Part shown: one piece after another, positions 43,343-54,396 of the stretch | How the letters are laid out: every line of letters starts with the position of its first letter | Numbering within the stretch: position 1 is the first letter of the stretch | NCBI RefSeq assembly: GCF_001659605.2 | Contig: NC_035178.2 | Span: 724,159 to 788,158, forward strand | From: Manihot esculenta | Lineage: Eukaryota > Streptophyta > Magnoliopsida > Malpighiales > Euphorbiaceae | Reading direction: 5' to 3' | Length of the DNA: 64,000 bases | Program-made: the position numbers and the translations under genes | The notes under the pieces: generated by a model | The model's input: the letters and a program-made list of their open reading frames with translations, nothing else | Told to the model about the DNA's origin: nothing | Databases searched by the model: none

Positions 43343-46300
43343 ACTCTTTGTACATTGCATATGGCCAGCTTGGATGTATAATTTTGCCATTTTTGTTTTC
43401 ACTTAAGAGTGATAATTATTACTATTAGTATAAAATAGGCTCAGGTCTGTCTACTCACAAGTGCATGTGACAGTAAAAACAAGTCATTGTAAATTATGTA
43501 TAATAACAGGATTCTGGCTTCATTTCACTGCTGTTTTGATCGTGTAGATCCTTGTGTGTTGAGCACTGGCACAAGGAATTGATATTCAACAGAGAAAGTT
43601 TAGTTAATTGTCCCGACTCCCATAGTGGGCATTGTTTAGATATTTAACGTTTGGGGAATTGTTAGCTTCCGACAATTGGTGCTTTGATTTTGCATTTATG
43701 GTGATTGATGATTGTGGGGGCAGAGTCGGTTGGAATTAGGCTTGACGAAGGTAAATTATCTTTACATGCCATAATCAAAAGAGTAAGGTACCTACCAACA
43801 ATAAGAAATATCTTCTCTGAATATCAAAATCTTTTAGCGAGTGATGGAGGAGCATGAGTGCCAAGTTTTCGTCCATTTGGATATTTCTCTTCTTCAGCAG
43901 AAGAGTGATGATGGTTTGCTATTGGTTGCTTTCGCTCTTCTGTTCTGCAACCAATGTTTCAGAAATTGGGCCATGCACTGCAACTTGATTGCTAACCTCT
44001 CTGCCTATCTGCTTTGCTCAAATCTACTCTCAAGCCTTTGAACTCTCTGACTCTGAATATTATATAAAACGTATTTTTTTATGAAATAAACGAAATTATA
44101 GTATAATTAAAAAATTTCTTCTATACACCCTAGTGTACATGCATGCATCCAATGATGGACTTGTAAACTAATGAAAGCATGTATATCTTCTCTTCAAGGG
44201 GTAGTTAGATTTATGAAACAGTGAGTCCATTATAGATTGATCCCATACACCCAAATTTGGAAGAAATCTCCAACATTAAAACCCCAATTTAAAATTTCAA
44301 AATTCCTCCTTGATTTTGGGAGGAAAAGAAAACCCCTCTTTTTAGCAATGTTATTGTTAGCCACAAAATAAGGAGGAAAGGGTGGTAGCCCACACATGAC
44401 ACATGCAGAGTATATGATTTTTTAACTAATTAAATCCTTCAATTGCTTTTTTTTTTTTTTGTTTTAATTTCAGTGAATGAAGAAATATCAAAAGAGTTTG
44501 ATTGAGTACACATCCATCATTCCAACATTCAATATAGTGAGATAAAATTTAGTGTGCTTGACCTGAATCCAGTTTGATATTAGCTTTGGTAAATGATTTT
44601 ATAGGTGGTCTATTTTTAATAATATTGAATCACTAGTAATAATAAAGAAGCACTGCTTTGTTGAATTGAATTCATGAGACGCAATGAAATCAAATCTCAT
44701 CTTTCATTTCTTGGGAATTTGGTGCACCTAAATCATGTGTTCTTTGGTGCAGAGTATGATCTTCAACAACCTAGTAATCTTCATGATTGGTCTTCCTTTT
44801 TCCCTGCTCTTTCTAATCTGAAAAGAAACGAAACTTTTAAAAAGAAAATGCTGGATAAGTTTAGATCACAAAAATGGGCCATTGAAAGATATTTGGTTTT
44901 TGATTGTTTTGTAGGATAGTTTTTTAGCACGTTTGACAAGGATGAGATCATACAACTCCCCAGCACAGCTCAACCACATCCCCTTTTACTATTCTTCTCA
45001 TCGCCCAACACTTGGAATTTTTTTGGACAAGAGAACATGTGGATGGTGTTCATCAGAATTGTCAACTCTGCCATGCTAGGAGATGCCCAAAATGAAACTT
45101 CCACTTCAAAGCATTAGAAAACAATAATATTTTTCATTTAAAAAAAAAAATAAAAAAACCATGCGGTGATAATTGGAATCTGTTTAATTAATTGCTGGCA
45201 CAGAAAGTTCAACCGTATTGCAGGTTACAAGAGGTTTTCAGCCAAAGTGGCAGTCTCCAATCTCTAGTACCGACAAGCCAATGGGACGAAGACGAAGACG
45301 AAGACGAAGGTAGAACATTCTCCTTTGATAATTTTAAGAGTGCGGCTGGCTCTCATGTTTTCATTACAGTATTAATTCGCTCATTTATTAAATTATTTTT
45401 AAATTAATATATTTTACTTAATAAAATATAGCAAAAAACATATAACTTATTAAAACAAATGATTGGTTCACTCTGATTATTACAACACTACTTACTACTG
45501 ATCTACTATATCAATCACTTTTTGTCTTCTAGTTGAAGGAAACACGCAATACTCAAGGAAAAAAAATCACTACATTCAAATAATTATCATACTAACAGAC
45601 CAAATAATTATTAAATCAATACATTTTCTAACAAATAATCCCAGACAGCAATGTAGGGCTATTTTTTACGAGGAAGATTGTTGGATTCTCAGCTTATTCC
45701 CCTTTAGACTTCAAAGTGAATCAAGATCATCAACCTTCGATATCCCAAGTGTCTTAGTTTTTGGACCTTATAATCCAATGCCAGAACATTCAAACTCTTC
45801 AAGCAAGTGTCTTAGTTTTTGGACCTTATATCTTCTCTCATTGTCTTATTACTTAGTGCTTCATTGTCTTATTGCTTGGTGCTTCAGTTTGCATTCAATC
45901 CCCTTTGAGAATCCAATCAACTCTTCTTATAAACTCAATAATACTTGATATATGAAAAGAAATAAAGAAGCTTTTGTCTTCTCATTTGGAAAGTAACCTG
46001 TTGCAGCTAATGGACTTCCTCCTTTGATAAATTTGAAAAAGTAAAAATGATAAAACCTTCAATAAAAAGTGAAGACCTACCACCGATATCATAATCACAG
46101 CCATGGAAACATATGAGCCATTCGCTATCAAAAAATATTTTCCACTTGTTTATTCTCCTCTTCTTTTAACATCTCCTCCCCACATCGCCTCTCCAACTCT
46201 ATCAAAAATCCAACGTCGATTATGTCCTCCCGTAAAGTCAATCAGCAACATCTAATGTTTCGCAATTTACATAGTGGTGTTATAGAATGAAGCTTTCCAA

Positions 46301-47316
46301 TTAGCATCAGAAGAAGATCCTAGAAGAAGTTTCGCTAACGATTTGCAAATGCGTGTTGCAGATATTCTATTGTTGGATCTAATCAAATTGGAGATACCAA
46401 TTTTTTCTTTACAAAAAGCTCATTGTTTTTTTAAATGCAATCCTATGCTCAAATGAATTTTATATTTCCTAGCTTGCTTGTTTAAAACTTTTTAATGGAT
46501 TTACCTTTTGGAGAAAAATAGAAAGACCAGCCGAGATACCAAAAAATTTCATACTCCAGGCAGACTCGACAAACCAAACAAAGAACAATTTTGACGACCA
46601 AAATAATGTTAGGTTCAAGCTCCATTACGCGCACATAAGTTTAACAAGGATTGCTCTACCAAAACAAAAAAAAAAATCCTATCAGTTCTACGGAACTTAT
46701 TAAAGATTTCACATAATCCGCAAGGGAATGTGAAAAATGCAAAACTAACTAAAACATTGTGCCGAGTAAAAACACGTTTTAATCTAACTCAAGACTAACA
46801 AATAACAAACCCAAGACAGAATACACAATTTGAAGAAAGGGAAATATCAACGAGGACAAAAGCCACCCCACATTGCTACGAGATATACTGGGCGACAACT
46901 ACAATATCATAGCAGGTTTCTCAACTTCCAGTTATCGGAGCTCTTCATTACAAATTGCGTAGGAAAAAAGAATTGAAGGCATTGAATTAGATGTTAAAGT
47001 AACTCGTATGTGAAAAGCAATAAATCTGATATGAAAATCCACAACGAAACGAATAATCATCAAAGAGACCACATTCTCTACAAAAGATAACAACTTAGCT
47101 AAATCATTAATTTTGGTGCACAGTAAGCAGATGCAATCTCCCTTCTACAGCTATTAAACCTTTTTTTTTTCCCAAAAAGAGGAGACAATAAGATGAGGCA
47201 GGGACATCCTCCTCTTAGAAGACAAAAGCAACAAAAATTAACAAGCAAATATTCCCATTAACATGAGTTGTTCCAAGTCACCGCCTACATGACTATGATA
47301 TACTTCCTGCCAGCTC
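43343..47316. other. 4-kb gene-poor spacer FANCJ/HMGB
   Basis: The first several hundred bases are probably FANCJ 3' untranslated sequence. The rest is AT-rich with poly-A/T runs and no reading frame that resembles a known family. A duplicated 25-base segment lies near 45746 and 45803, followed by a tandem ATTGTCTTATT.CTT.GTGCTTC pair (about 45840-45890). A (GACGAA)n run is at about 45286-45310. Sequence at about 46260-46620 has a codon-like texture but no open frame; it may be a decayed retroelement, which I cannot confirm. Confidence 0.5.
45746..45828. repeat. Local direct duplication
   Basis: CAAGTGTCTTAGTTTTTGG and the following ACCTTATA occur twice about 57 bases apart. The two copies are identical by eye over about 25 bases. 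No function is suggested. Confidence 0.7.
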
Positions 47317-48610
47317 CTAATCATCATCTTCTTCCTGCATGAATTGAATAAAAGCAAAATCACACATTAAGTGTACAAACATATACCAAGCACAAGCAAG
47401 TCAAAAGTTTTGGAACATAATGCCAACTAACCTCTCCACTGCCCTCCTCATCATCTTCGTCTTCATCATTCACCTCCGACATCGACTTCTCAGACTCCTC
47501 TTCTTCCTTGGGTCCTTCAGCCTAAAATAATAAAACATAAACGCAACTATTAAATACAAGCACGATAAGAAATTGACAGCAAGCAACCAAATTAAGGCAA
47601 CCACCTGTCCCTTGTTATAGGCTTTCAATTTCTTCTCATACTCGACCTTCCTCTTCTCAGCCTTGGCCACATAAGGAGCTTTTTCCTATATTCATTAAGG
47701 TCAAACTCACTCGAACCTTTTCATCAGACCATAAGAGCCAAAAAAAATATTGAAAAAAAATAAATACGTACAGCTTCAGACAATGACTTCCATTTGTCTC
47801 CGCCAGCTTTGCCGACCTAAAATGCAAGGAAGGAAAATAATATTAAATCAAACAATTGACAAACCAGAAAAATGGAACTGCTAAACTCTACCAAAGATTA
47901 TGAGGACCAACTCATACTCACAGCAGCAACAGATTTGTTTTTAGGGTGTTCCTTTTTATACTGCTCTCTAAACTCCTCCCTGCAGGCAAGAATTCATCTT
48001 TTAACAATAAATTTACACATCAAGTGATCGATTAACGAATCTCCATATGCTTAAAATTTCAAGAACATTTGTACTCAGAATTCACTCTTTCTGCGGATGT
48101 GTTGGCACACTATTGGAAGGATGAAGATACTTCAATATTACACTTGCTATTTAGTATTTACAATTCCGAAAAAAGTCAAGTTCCCAATTGGATTAATTTT
48201 CCCAGAAATATCACAGAGTAAATTTTTTATATTTCAAATTATTAAAAAAAAAAAAGGACTACTCACATAAAAACGAAGAAAGCGCTGGCCGGCCTCTTAG
48301 GTTTGTTTGGGTCCTTAGCTGCCTTGCCAGATTTCTTAGTTGGCTTGGCGGGTTTCTTGTTCACGGAAAGCCTATTGCCGTACAAACAACCACGTCACAA
48401 TAAGAGACACAGATGTATCTAAACACAAACAATCCAAAAAGTAAGAATTTCAACCCAATATTAATTAGATCTAACATCAGCCAAGCCGCGATTTGCAGGT
48501 TTTCCGCGTAAAAAGTTAGTGAAACAAGGAGTTTCAAAGAAAAGAGGAAGCTGGATAAGAATAACTTACCTGGAGGCTTTGGTATCTGACTTCGATTTAC
48601 CTCCTTTCAT
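47317..48610 (-). CDS. HMGB: HMGB-type chromatin protein (HMGB2/HMGB3 group)
   Basis: Plant HMGB proteins bend DNA non-specifically and assist nucleosome and transcription-factor assembly in the nucleus. Seven exons join in frame: 48570-48610, 48267-48371, 47922-47979, 47772-47816, 47605-47685, 47432-47521 and 47317-47334, encoding 145 residues. A basic Lys/Pro-rich N-terminal arm (1-33) precedes a single HMG box (about 34-106) beginning DPNKPKRPASAFFVFM, with EEFREQYKKEHP, VGKAGGDKWKSLSEAEK and PYVAKAEKRKVEYEK. The acidic tail (about 113-145) is rich in Glu and Asp with a Ser cluster in SEKSMSE that suits casein kinase 2, and ends EEDDD. A 5' untranslated intron (48619-48705) is predicted from good donor and acceptor sites. 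In Arabidopsis HMGB2 and HMGB3 sit close to the FANCJ and EH1 homologues, as here. Confidence 0.96.
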
Positions 48611-48760
48611 GGCGAATCCTGCAAATTGAAGAGCCAATGAGTGAAAAAAAACATAATAAACCAATCAAAAAACGCAAAAATCGTAGAAAAATAGACGATA
48701 CTTACAGGGTTGGTGGGTTAGGGTTAGGGTTGGAAGGCAAGGGAGAAAATAATAATAAAA
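48611..48760 (-). promoter_or_regulatory. HMGB 5' leader with intron and telo-box
   Basis: On the minus strand the leader reads into AACCCTAACCCTAACCC (48715-48731), two to three units of the plant telo-box often found at the start of genes for chromatin and translation proteins. GTAAGT at 48700-48705 and TTTGCAG ending at 48619 define an 87-base 5' untranslated intron. The motif is read directly; its activity here is inferred. Confidence 0.6.
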
Positions 48761-51037
48761 TATAAAGAGGATAGTGCGAATTGTAAGGGGATGCTTGAAG
48801 GGGCGAAGAGCGGAGATATTAAGCGTGAGGGAAATTAAAATTCAATTGCACACGAAATGAAATTGAGGGGTTTAGGCGGGATTTTGGAAAATTAAATGCC
48901 ACGTAAGCGATCCGTGTGGTGTGAAGGGATTGGGTATAGGATTGTGAGGGTAAAGCTTAGTTGGTATCGTGCAGGATGCTTTTGTGTTTTCTATGTGCTT
49001 CTTTGCTCTCACAAAGACAGCGCTTCTCTTTGTGATTTTTTATAGGATAATGTAAGAAGTTGGATCTCAACTCAACCAGCACATTATGGGCTCTTGAATC
49101 TCAATGGGCTTCATGAGCATGTGTCTTTTTATTTTATTCAAAAAATGTTAGTTAACTTTAAAAAAAAAAAGTAATGTGAAACACACCTTCAGTAGCATAA
49201 TAATTAAATTTTCAATTTTTGAATAGTTTTGCATTATTTGGTTGTCAATAAATTAATAATTTAATTTAATGCATTGTTTTAAAATACCTATTTAGTTGTA
49301 AATATGGTATGTATACATGGACTAATTATTAGTTATTTGTCATTACTTTTTGTAATTTCAAATTAAAAAATAATAATAATTTTAAAATTTTAGTCAAAAA
49401 AAATATTTTTAAAATTAGACTGAAAATGATTTTCACCATACTTGAAAAATACAATAAAATCTACCGTATTTTTTAATTACGATAAAAATCACCACTTTGA
49501 AAAATTTAAAAATATTATCACATTTAAAAAATTGGTAACATTTTATTACATGTGCAATCTGTACTTTTAAAGTGCTGTAAGGTACTTTATTTAAATTAAT
49601 AATTTAAATTTTATTTATTTTTTTTATATTTTATTATATTAATATAATTAATTTAATTATATATTAAATTTATATAAATATAATTATAAAAATTATATAA
49701 ACTTAACTATCTAAATTTTAATAATTTCAATCCGATTTAAAATATTTTTAATTAGAATGTATAAAGAAATTTTAATATTTTATTTTAAAAATTTTATATT
49801 TTTAATCACGTTAAATATCTTTATATAAATTTTATTTAATATATATTTATATAAATTTAAAGCATTAATTTTTTAAATTTTTTTCATGTGTATTTCTATA
49901 AATTAATTTATCAAATAAAATAGATAATATTTTTTAAAATATTTTTATAATATTAACTTAATTATAACCAATTAAAATATATGATAATAATTAATAATAT
50001 GTGATATTTTTTTAATATTATAATAAAAAATTATATTAATATAAAAATTTAAAGTTTAGTAATTTTATTTAAATTTAAAATATTTTCGATCAGCCTATAT
50101 AAATATTTCAATAAATATTTCATATTTTTAAAATTTTTATATTTTTATTATATTAAATATTTTTATATAATTTTTTTCGACATACATTATATAAATTTAA
50201 AATAATTATTTATTAAATTTATTTTTTATCTATTTCTATTTCTATAAATTAATTTATCTAGATAATAACTTTTTTAAAAAAATATTTTAAATCGAATTAA
50301 AATTATTAAAATTTAAATTTTAAATTTATATATTTTTTATAATTATATTTATATAATTTAATATATAATTAAATTAATTATATTAATATAATAAAATATA
50401 AAAAATAAAATAAATAAAATTTAAATTATTAATTTAAATGAACGCATCACATGCATGCAAATGTGATGATTTTTATTGTATTTTTCAAGCGCAATAGAAA
50501 CAATTAATAAAAAAATTTTCTCATACCAAAACTTCAAAAAACAAAAAAAATTTAATCTGAAACTGCCCTCATTGCTATCAACATGCCCAAATAAGACCAC
50601 GCCTGCATGGAGCAAGACATCCATAAACATGGCCCTAGTCTAAAACTCAATAGCTCTTCCTCCGTTTGGATAATTGAAAATAAACGCACTTGGCTACTTT
50701 CCTTTCCTTTCCTTTTCTTGTAAAACTGCTATTTCTATGGCTAGCCAATAAAGTATTCACGAAAATTACCTTAAATTTAAAATCTTTTTAATATATTAAA
50801 TACCTAAATTTATATCAACTTAATTAAAATAATAATCGTTTAGATATAATAATTTTTATTCAAAAAAATAATCAATTCATTCACGCGAAAGAATAAAAAT
50901 TTTATAGTGATATTAATAGAATTACATAATGTTATAGCGATAAAATACAAATTTTTCATCTGCCAACCTGCCCATCTACGGAGCACATCAATCAAACACG
51001 ACCATGTACATATCATAAGTGGATGTAAAATTCCTTC
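48761..51037. other. AT-rich spacer HMGB/TANGO2 with a TIR element
   Basis: Beyond the HMGB promoter the spacer is extremely AT-rich. It is dominated by a palindromic element (49441-50489) described separately. The last few hundred bases before 51037 probably include the TANGO2 3' untranslated region. No coding region is supported. Confidence 0.6.
49441..50489. mobile_element. 1.05-kb AT-rich TIR element
   Basis: CTTGAAAAATACAATAAAA at the left end matches the reverse complement of the right end. Further in, about 100 bases at 49590-49693 are almost perfectly mirrored at about 50339-50438, including TTAAATTAATAATTTAAATT and TTAATTTAATTATATATTAAA. The left outer part carries about 60-90 extra bases relative to the right. 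Between the arms, two copies of a loosely similar block of about 330 bases appear in the same orientation (each has TTTCTATAAATTAATTTATC near its end). No open frame; a target-site duplication is not evident. Confidence 0.65.
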
Positions 51038-52129
51038 TCAGTATGATTTGGCTTTTGAAATATAATATTTCACTGTCCGTTCCTTCCACATATCATTTTC
51101 AAGATATGTTTCATAAAAGCTTGCTTCTCCATTTGCTCTTACAGTCAACCCAATGGTGCTTCTTGTGCCATAACGTCCCTGTACATCAAACAAAAACCTG
51201 AGTAAAATCCTATTAATTAAAGTGACAGTAAATTACATGTCTGTAATGTTTACCAGTGGAGTTTCTACTTCAATGAATATGGAGCTTAGATTGTATTCCC
51301 AGTCAGTAGAGCAAATGCCTGGCAACCTGCTTTTTGCAGCCTTAACTGTGTCTCTCATGAGTTTGTGTATCATCTCTTTGACGGGTATCTCACCTTCACC
51401 ATATTGTTCAAGCTGTTCCTTGAAATTCTTTTCCAAGCGCTGTGCCTATAAGAGAACAGAAAGATCAATTAAAAATTTTAGCACCTGCTTTTCCAGAGTT
51501 TGATGCTGTGTTCTAACCTTAGGCCATGGAGAGTCTAGCTTGGCATTTGAAAGGACATGAATACCAGGAGAAACTTCTTGAATGACAATGGCTTCACCTT
51601 TGGGCCTGTTGGACAGATACACCATGCTTTTGGATGCAATATCGGCCACTATCAGGTTGAATCCATTGTACAGATGAACCTCTTTCACCAGTGATTCAGC
51701 AAATTCTTTTGGACTCTTTGTGCTCTACAATGGTGCAAAGAACAAAATAAGTCATTAAAAGTGTCAAAACAAAATGCTAATGTATGATTTGTTACCTCCA
51801 AGAAACGAAGAGGAAGTTCTCCTCGGCTCTTTGCCTCGGGGAGGGCATGAAGCTCCAAAACATTTGTAAGGAAAGCCACTCTGCCTGTTCTTGAACAAGC
51901 CAACCATGTTCCACCTGCTACTGCATCTCTCCCTCCCAGTATATCACACCCATCCCACCACGCCACTGGCTCAGTGGGTCTACAAAAATCAAAATTTAGA
52001 AAAATTCAAAATATTAGACAAAAAACCCACCAATTTAGAAACTTGCCTGTTGTGATATTCATCTCTGTTTTGCAAGAGAAGCAAAGGGTAGAGAGGGTGA
52101 GCTTGCCAAATAAAAGCAGCTATACACAT
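51038..52129 (-). CDS. TANGO2: TANGO2-like NRDE-domain protein (DUF833)
   Basis: TANGO2 family proteins carry an N-terminal NRDE motif and are linked in animals to Golgi organisation, mitochondria and haem or lipid handling; the plant role is not established to my knowledge. Five exons join in frame: 52047-52129, 51796-51979, 51518-51724, 51254-51445 and 51038-51178, encoding 268 residues, typical of the family. The protein begins MCIAAFIWQAHPLYPLLLL with Cys2 exposed after Met removal, then QNRDEYHNRPTEP (20-32). Conserved blocks WWDGCDILGGRDAVAGGTWL, GRVAFLTNVLE, SRGELPLRFLE, YNGFNLIVAD, HVLSNAKLDSPWPK and GTRSTIGLTV are present. Intron 1 (51980-52046, 67 bases) starts with GC rather than GT. 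Neighbouring HMGB matches the Arabidopsis order (At1g20680 next to HMGB2). Confidence 0.95.
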
Positions 52130-54396
52130 TGTTGAACACTATCAAGTATATTGGATGTTAGAGCTTATTTGCAAATTCAGAAATGGCAGAATCAATAATA
52201 TAAAGGGGAATAAAAAGGGAAGGATGGTGGAAGAAGGGGGAGAGAAAAAGATGAGCATCCAAAAGGGTTTGCATCCATTCAGCTTTGTATGATCATATAT
52301 AGCCTCAGAGTCTCCCTTCTAGCAAATCATAAATAAATAAATAAAACTGCTAATTCTAGGTGGCTAGCTATAGATCATAAATACCATTATGCAACGGATA
52401 ATTATAAACAGAAAAAGTTGTTGGTCTTCATTCATGACAGGCTTCAAAAGGTCGGTGATGCTTTTAGCTGCCTACATTTATTTATTACGTTATTTTATAA
52501 TTTATTTTTTTATATTATAATTAATATATAAATTAATTATTATAATTCTATTTAATTTTATTTTTAATATAATTTTTTAAATATTTTAAATCTAAAATTC
52601 TTTTTAATATTGGGTTGTCATAAACCAATTTAAACAGATTATTTTTTATAGTAATTTATACTAAAATAAAAAGTCAATATTCGGTCAAAGGAGAAAGAAG
52701 AAGAGGTGATAACAGAGAAATTTTAAATGTCTTAATATTTGATTGAGGGGTTAATCTAATAAAACTCTTGATATTTGGCTAAAAAAATCACTTGAGATGT
52801 ATGGTGCTTGTTCTGAATATTCCTCATATGCAATTCTAGCCTCTGGAGAGTAGTTCTGGTTAGAATAATAAGAACCCATTCACACAAGTATCAGGCTGCA
52901 GATGTCAGTGAAACCTATTCTAACTGGATGTCTGAATGGGAAAATGAATTTCCTTGCATTGCTATAAAAATTTATTGAATTGCCCAGCAACCCAATTTAA
53001 GATATTTTCCTCGTCACTTGCAGCTACTATTCTGAAGACTATGCTCTGATATGGGAAGAAACCATTTGCAGTAGATGAGAATAGGCGACACACCTATAAG
53101 CATCCATCAGCTTCTTCACATGGGCCATCGTCCTTGAATATTTTAAAGGGAGAACTGAAGCACCCCTTCATTCTTGCTCTCGCATGGGAATCCGACATTA
53201 TCTAGTATCTTAACATGATGATGAGTAGCATCTACATGATTCCTAACATGATAAACCCTAGGGTGAGATTTTGTACAGATCAATGTGTCAATTCCCCTCT
53301 AGGCCATTTCTTTTTTTTTTGTATGAGCAATTGACACACATGGATTGAATGCAGCTTATAATTTAGCCTCATTTGCTATTTAAAGTTATGCTTGAAAGAA
53401 ATAATTTCTAAAAATTTTTTAGAAGTTTTGAGTTAAAATTATTATTATTATAATTTATCAAAACAGAGTTGTGCAGGAACTTTTCAGAGCGTCTCTGGCA
53501 GTGGCGGCGGTGATTGTTTTACCAAAAAGGATACTTGCCAAGGTCTCATGGTGAGAGATGACGTCACCCATATGAAAAATGCTAACGCAATTTCTCTAGC
53601 CTGATTTGGCAGAATAAGCCTAATAAGTGGCAAGACAGACTCCCATGAATTCTTATGATTAAAATTTTAATATTTTTCTCCCTAAAGTACGCGGATGAAT
53701 TAAGGATTAATGACGATTTTTTATTGTTTAATTTATTTTTTTATCTAAAGTAATTAATTCAGTAATTTTAATTTCAATTTAATTCTATCTAAAAATTGAA
53801 AATTTTGCAATAATCAAATTGAAGATGGTATCACAAGCAAAACTTCCCTTTCCCAGGGTATGTCCATAATATTCATTATGGGACAATTGCTACTTTCGTG
53901 CTCCTGTACAATTAATTGTCAATTATTCTTTCTTACAAATCAATGATACAATTCACCTACGAATATGTATAACTTCACCCATCTCGATGAAGAAACTCTA
54001 TGATTATGCTAATTGATTTCTTTATCCCATTTTATGCTAATTTGTTTTTTTTTCACATCAAATTGGAGGGAAACAAAGGAAATATATTAATTTAGGGATA
54101 ATTTTATCCTTTTCTGAAAAAAAAAAAAGTAAATTCCTCCTCCAATGATATTTATTAATTCGACTAAAATTACAGATAAATATATAAAATCCTTCCCATC
54201 ATGTTCTAAAAGACTAAACCACTTCCCAAAATTTCAAGAATTTTCTTGGTTATATGTTAGGAACTCAAGAACCAATATAATGGAACAGTAGCAGGCCAAC
54301 CTCACATACTATATTAGTTTACATACCACAAAAAAAAAAGCTCAATAGGGTTTCACTTGAACCTTTCCTCGCTGATCCACTACTCTCCTTCAATTT
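52130..54396. other. AT-rich spacer upstream of TANGO2 and downstream of GT92
   Basis: About 2.3 kb with no supportable gene. The first 200 bases are the TANGO2 leader and promoter, with a purine-rich stretch on the plus strand at about 52205-52250. The remainder is AT-rich. The end nearest 54396 is the 3' flank of the glycosyltransferase gene. No RNA gene or clear repeat was seen. Confidence 0.5.

Noticed and set aside
45192..45407. Frame with a DEDEDEDE run
   Set aside because: The acidic run comes from a GACGAA simple repeat; no start context or homologous domain.
46260..46620. Possible Copia-type retroelement remnant
   Set aside because: A few codon-like stretches were suggestive, but no reverse transcriptase or integrase motif could be read in any frame.
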